Source: Spirochaetota bacterium (GTDB taxonomy: Bacteria; Spirochaetota; Spirochaetia; Treponematales; Breznakiellaceae). Taken from it: a DNA stretch of 5,989 bases. Location of the stretch: positions 1 to 5,989 of the forward strand of contig JAEXTK010000056.1 of the NCBI GenBank assembly GCA_023406985.1, given 5' to 3'. Positions 5,145 through 5,989 of this stretch are shown here, one piece after another (positions within the stretch are counted from its first letter, which is position 1; every line of letters starts with the position of its first letter). The position numbers were made by a program, and so were the translations under genes. The notes beneath the pieces were generated by a model. It saw only the letters and a list, made by a program, of their open reading frames with translations. It did no database searches and had not been told where the DNA came from.

Positions 5145-5989
5145 ATGGCCACACGAAACCGGGGAGTTGGATATCTCGTCGCGAGCGCGCTCGTCGCCTT
5201 GGCATTCGCCGCATGCGGACCGACGAAGACGGCCGAAGCGCCGCCTCCGGCGGAGGCGGCGGCCCCGGAGGCGCCGCCCGTCACCGTGGTCGGCACCATC
5301 GACTTCCTAGAGGGCGAGGTGTCGGTGCGCGTCGCAGGCGCCGATTGGCGCCAAGCCGAGATCGGCGACCAGGTTTCCGTTTCCGATGCGGTCCGCACCG
5401 GCGCGGCGTCCTCCTGCGACTTGGGCTTCGGACCCTTCGGCCTGGTACGGCTCGACGCCGATTCCACGGTGGAACTCAAGACGATCTCCCTTTCCGCCGA
5501 GCGGAAAGTCGCCTCGGTGAAACTCGCTGCGGGCTCGGTGGCCTGCAAGGTGTCCAAGCTCACCGGCAACGACCGGTTCGAGGTGCGCACGCAGACGGCG
5601 GTCTGCGGCGTCCGCGGCACCGAGTTCCTCGTGAAGGAAGAGCCCGGCAAGCCGATGAAGGTGGCCGTACGGGAAGGCGCCGTCGCGGTGCTCCCGCCCT
5701 CCTTCGATGCCGACGTCCTGGAAGCCGCGGCGGTGGGCGATGCCGGCGATGCCATGGTGGAGGCGGTGGTCCGCGAGATCGTGGCCGCCGCGCCGCTCGT
5801 GGCCGCCAACGAAGAGAGCACCGTCTCGGCCGCCGAGATGGCGGCTTCCGATAAGTCGATGGCCGAGATCAACGAAGTCGTGGTTCGCGAACTGGAAGTC
5901 CTGGCCGCCTCTCCGGCGCCCGCCGAACCGGCCCCCGCCGCGGAAGCGGCTCCGGCCGCCGCGGCGCCCGCGGCGAGCCAGCCGGCGGC
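5145..5989 (+). CDS. FecR-domain lipoprotein, 3' end beyond window
   Basis: The frame is open from ATG 5145 to the window edge, giving 281 complete codons. Residues 1-23 form a signal peptide (MATRNRG, then a hydrophobic core) ending in the lipobox-like AFAAC. Cys24 would be lipidated by Lgt and cut by LspA, so the protein is probably membrane-anchored outside the cytoplasm. A Pro/Ala/Glu linker covers 25-47. Residues about 48-183 are a FecR domain: GTIDFLEGEVSV, a DAVRTG turn (81-86), LDADSTVELK (103-112), and the signature TAVCGVRGTEFLV (151-163) followed by VAVREGAVAV. Residues about 190-255 are Ala/Val/Glu-rich and probably helical, and from 255 the chain becomes a Pro-Ala repeat. Classical FecR is an inner-membrane anti-sigma regulator with a FecI sigma factor. 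Here there is a lipid anchor and no sigma gene in view, so a periplasmic or surface structural or sensing role is more likely. Other open frames over this stretch lack all these motifs. Confidence 0.88.
   Translation, partial: MATRNRGVGYLVASALVALAFAACGPTKTAEAPPPAEAAAPEAPPVTVVGTIDFLEGEVSVRVAGADWRQAEIGDQVSVSDAVRTGAASSCDLGFGPFGLVRLDADSTVELKTISLSAERKVASVKLAAGSVACKVSKLTGNDRFEVRTQTAVCGVRGTEFLVKEEPGKPMKVAVREGAVAVLPPSFDADVLEAAAVGDAGDAMVEAVVREIVAAAPLVAANEESTVSAAEMAASDKSMAEINEVVVRELEVLAASPAPAEPAPAAEAAPAAAAPAASQPA

Noticed and set aside
5120..5854. Competing long open frames over the FecR gene (plus strand 5120-5854 and minus strand 5111-5872)
   Set aside because: Only the frame from 5145 has a ribosome site, a signal peptide with lipobox and the FecR signature. 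The others are Arg/Gly-rich or Ser/Thr/Ala-rich shadows.

Overview
The window is a GC-rich (roughly 60-65% by eye) bacterial chromosomal segment with six protein genes and one candidate micro-gene. Both ends cut through genes. The set is a LysM-M23 peptidase, a BFN nuclease carrying a UVR motif, an E-polyprenyl synthase, an RlmE/FtsJ rRNA methyltransferase and a FecR-domain lipoprotein. This, with the loose lipobox, suggests a free-living or gut-type spirochaete (Spirochaetales/Treponema relatives). That assignment is inference from gene content and memory of related genomes, not a database result, and I put it at about 0.5-0.6.

Layout. Positions 1-1443 (+) hold the 3' part of a gene for a very acidic Ala/Glu repeat protein with a non-repetitive 170-residue C-terminus. 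It ends 14 bp from the end of a convergent minus-strand cluster. Read in its own direction, that cluster is polyprenyl diphosphate synthase (4227-3163), BFN-UVR protein (3148-2546) and a membrane-anchored LysM-LysM-M23 cell-wall hydrolase (2444-1458). The first two genes are 14 bp apart and probably co-transcribed. The hydrolase has its own near-consensus sigma-70 promoter in a 101-bp gap. A 77-bp divergent spacer separates the cluster from rlmE (4305-4928, +). Next comes a 216-bp AT-richer stretch with an extended -10 element, a Shine-Dalgarno site and a 20-codon GTG-started ORF. A FecR-domain lipoprotein gene (5145 onward, +) then runs off the right edge.

Function. The minus-strand cluster combines isoprenoid supply and cell-wall remodelling, with a nuclease-family protein between them. 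rlmE is a ribosome-maturation gene. The FecR lipoprotein and the acidic repeat protein are envelope or unknown-function genes with strong low-complexity bias. I see no mobile element, CRISPR array, tRNA, rRNA or obvious defence system. The least explained parts are the leader and micro-ORF before the FecR gene (4945-5104), the expanding Ala/Glu repeat gene, and the possibly leaderless start of the polyprenyl synthase.
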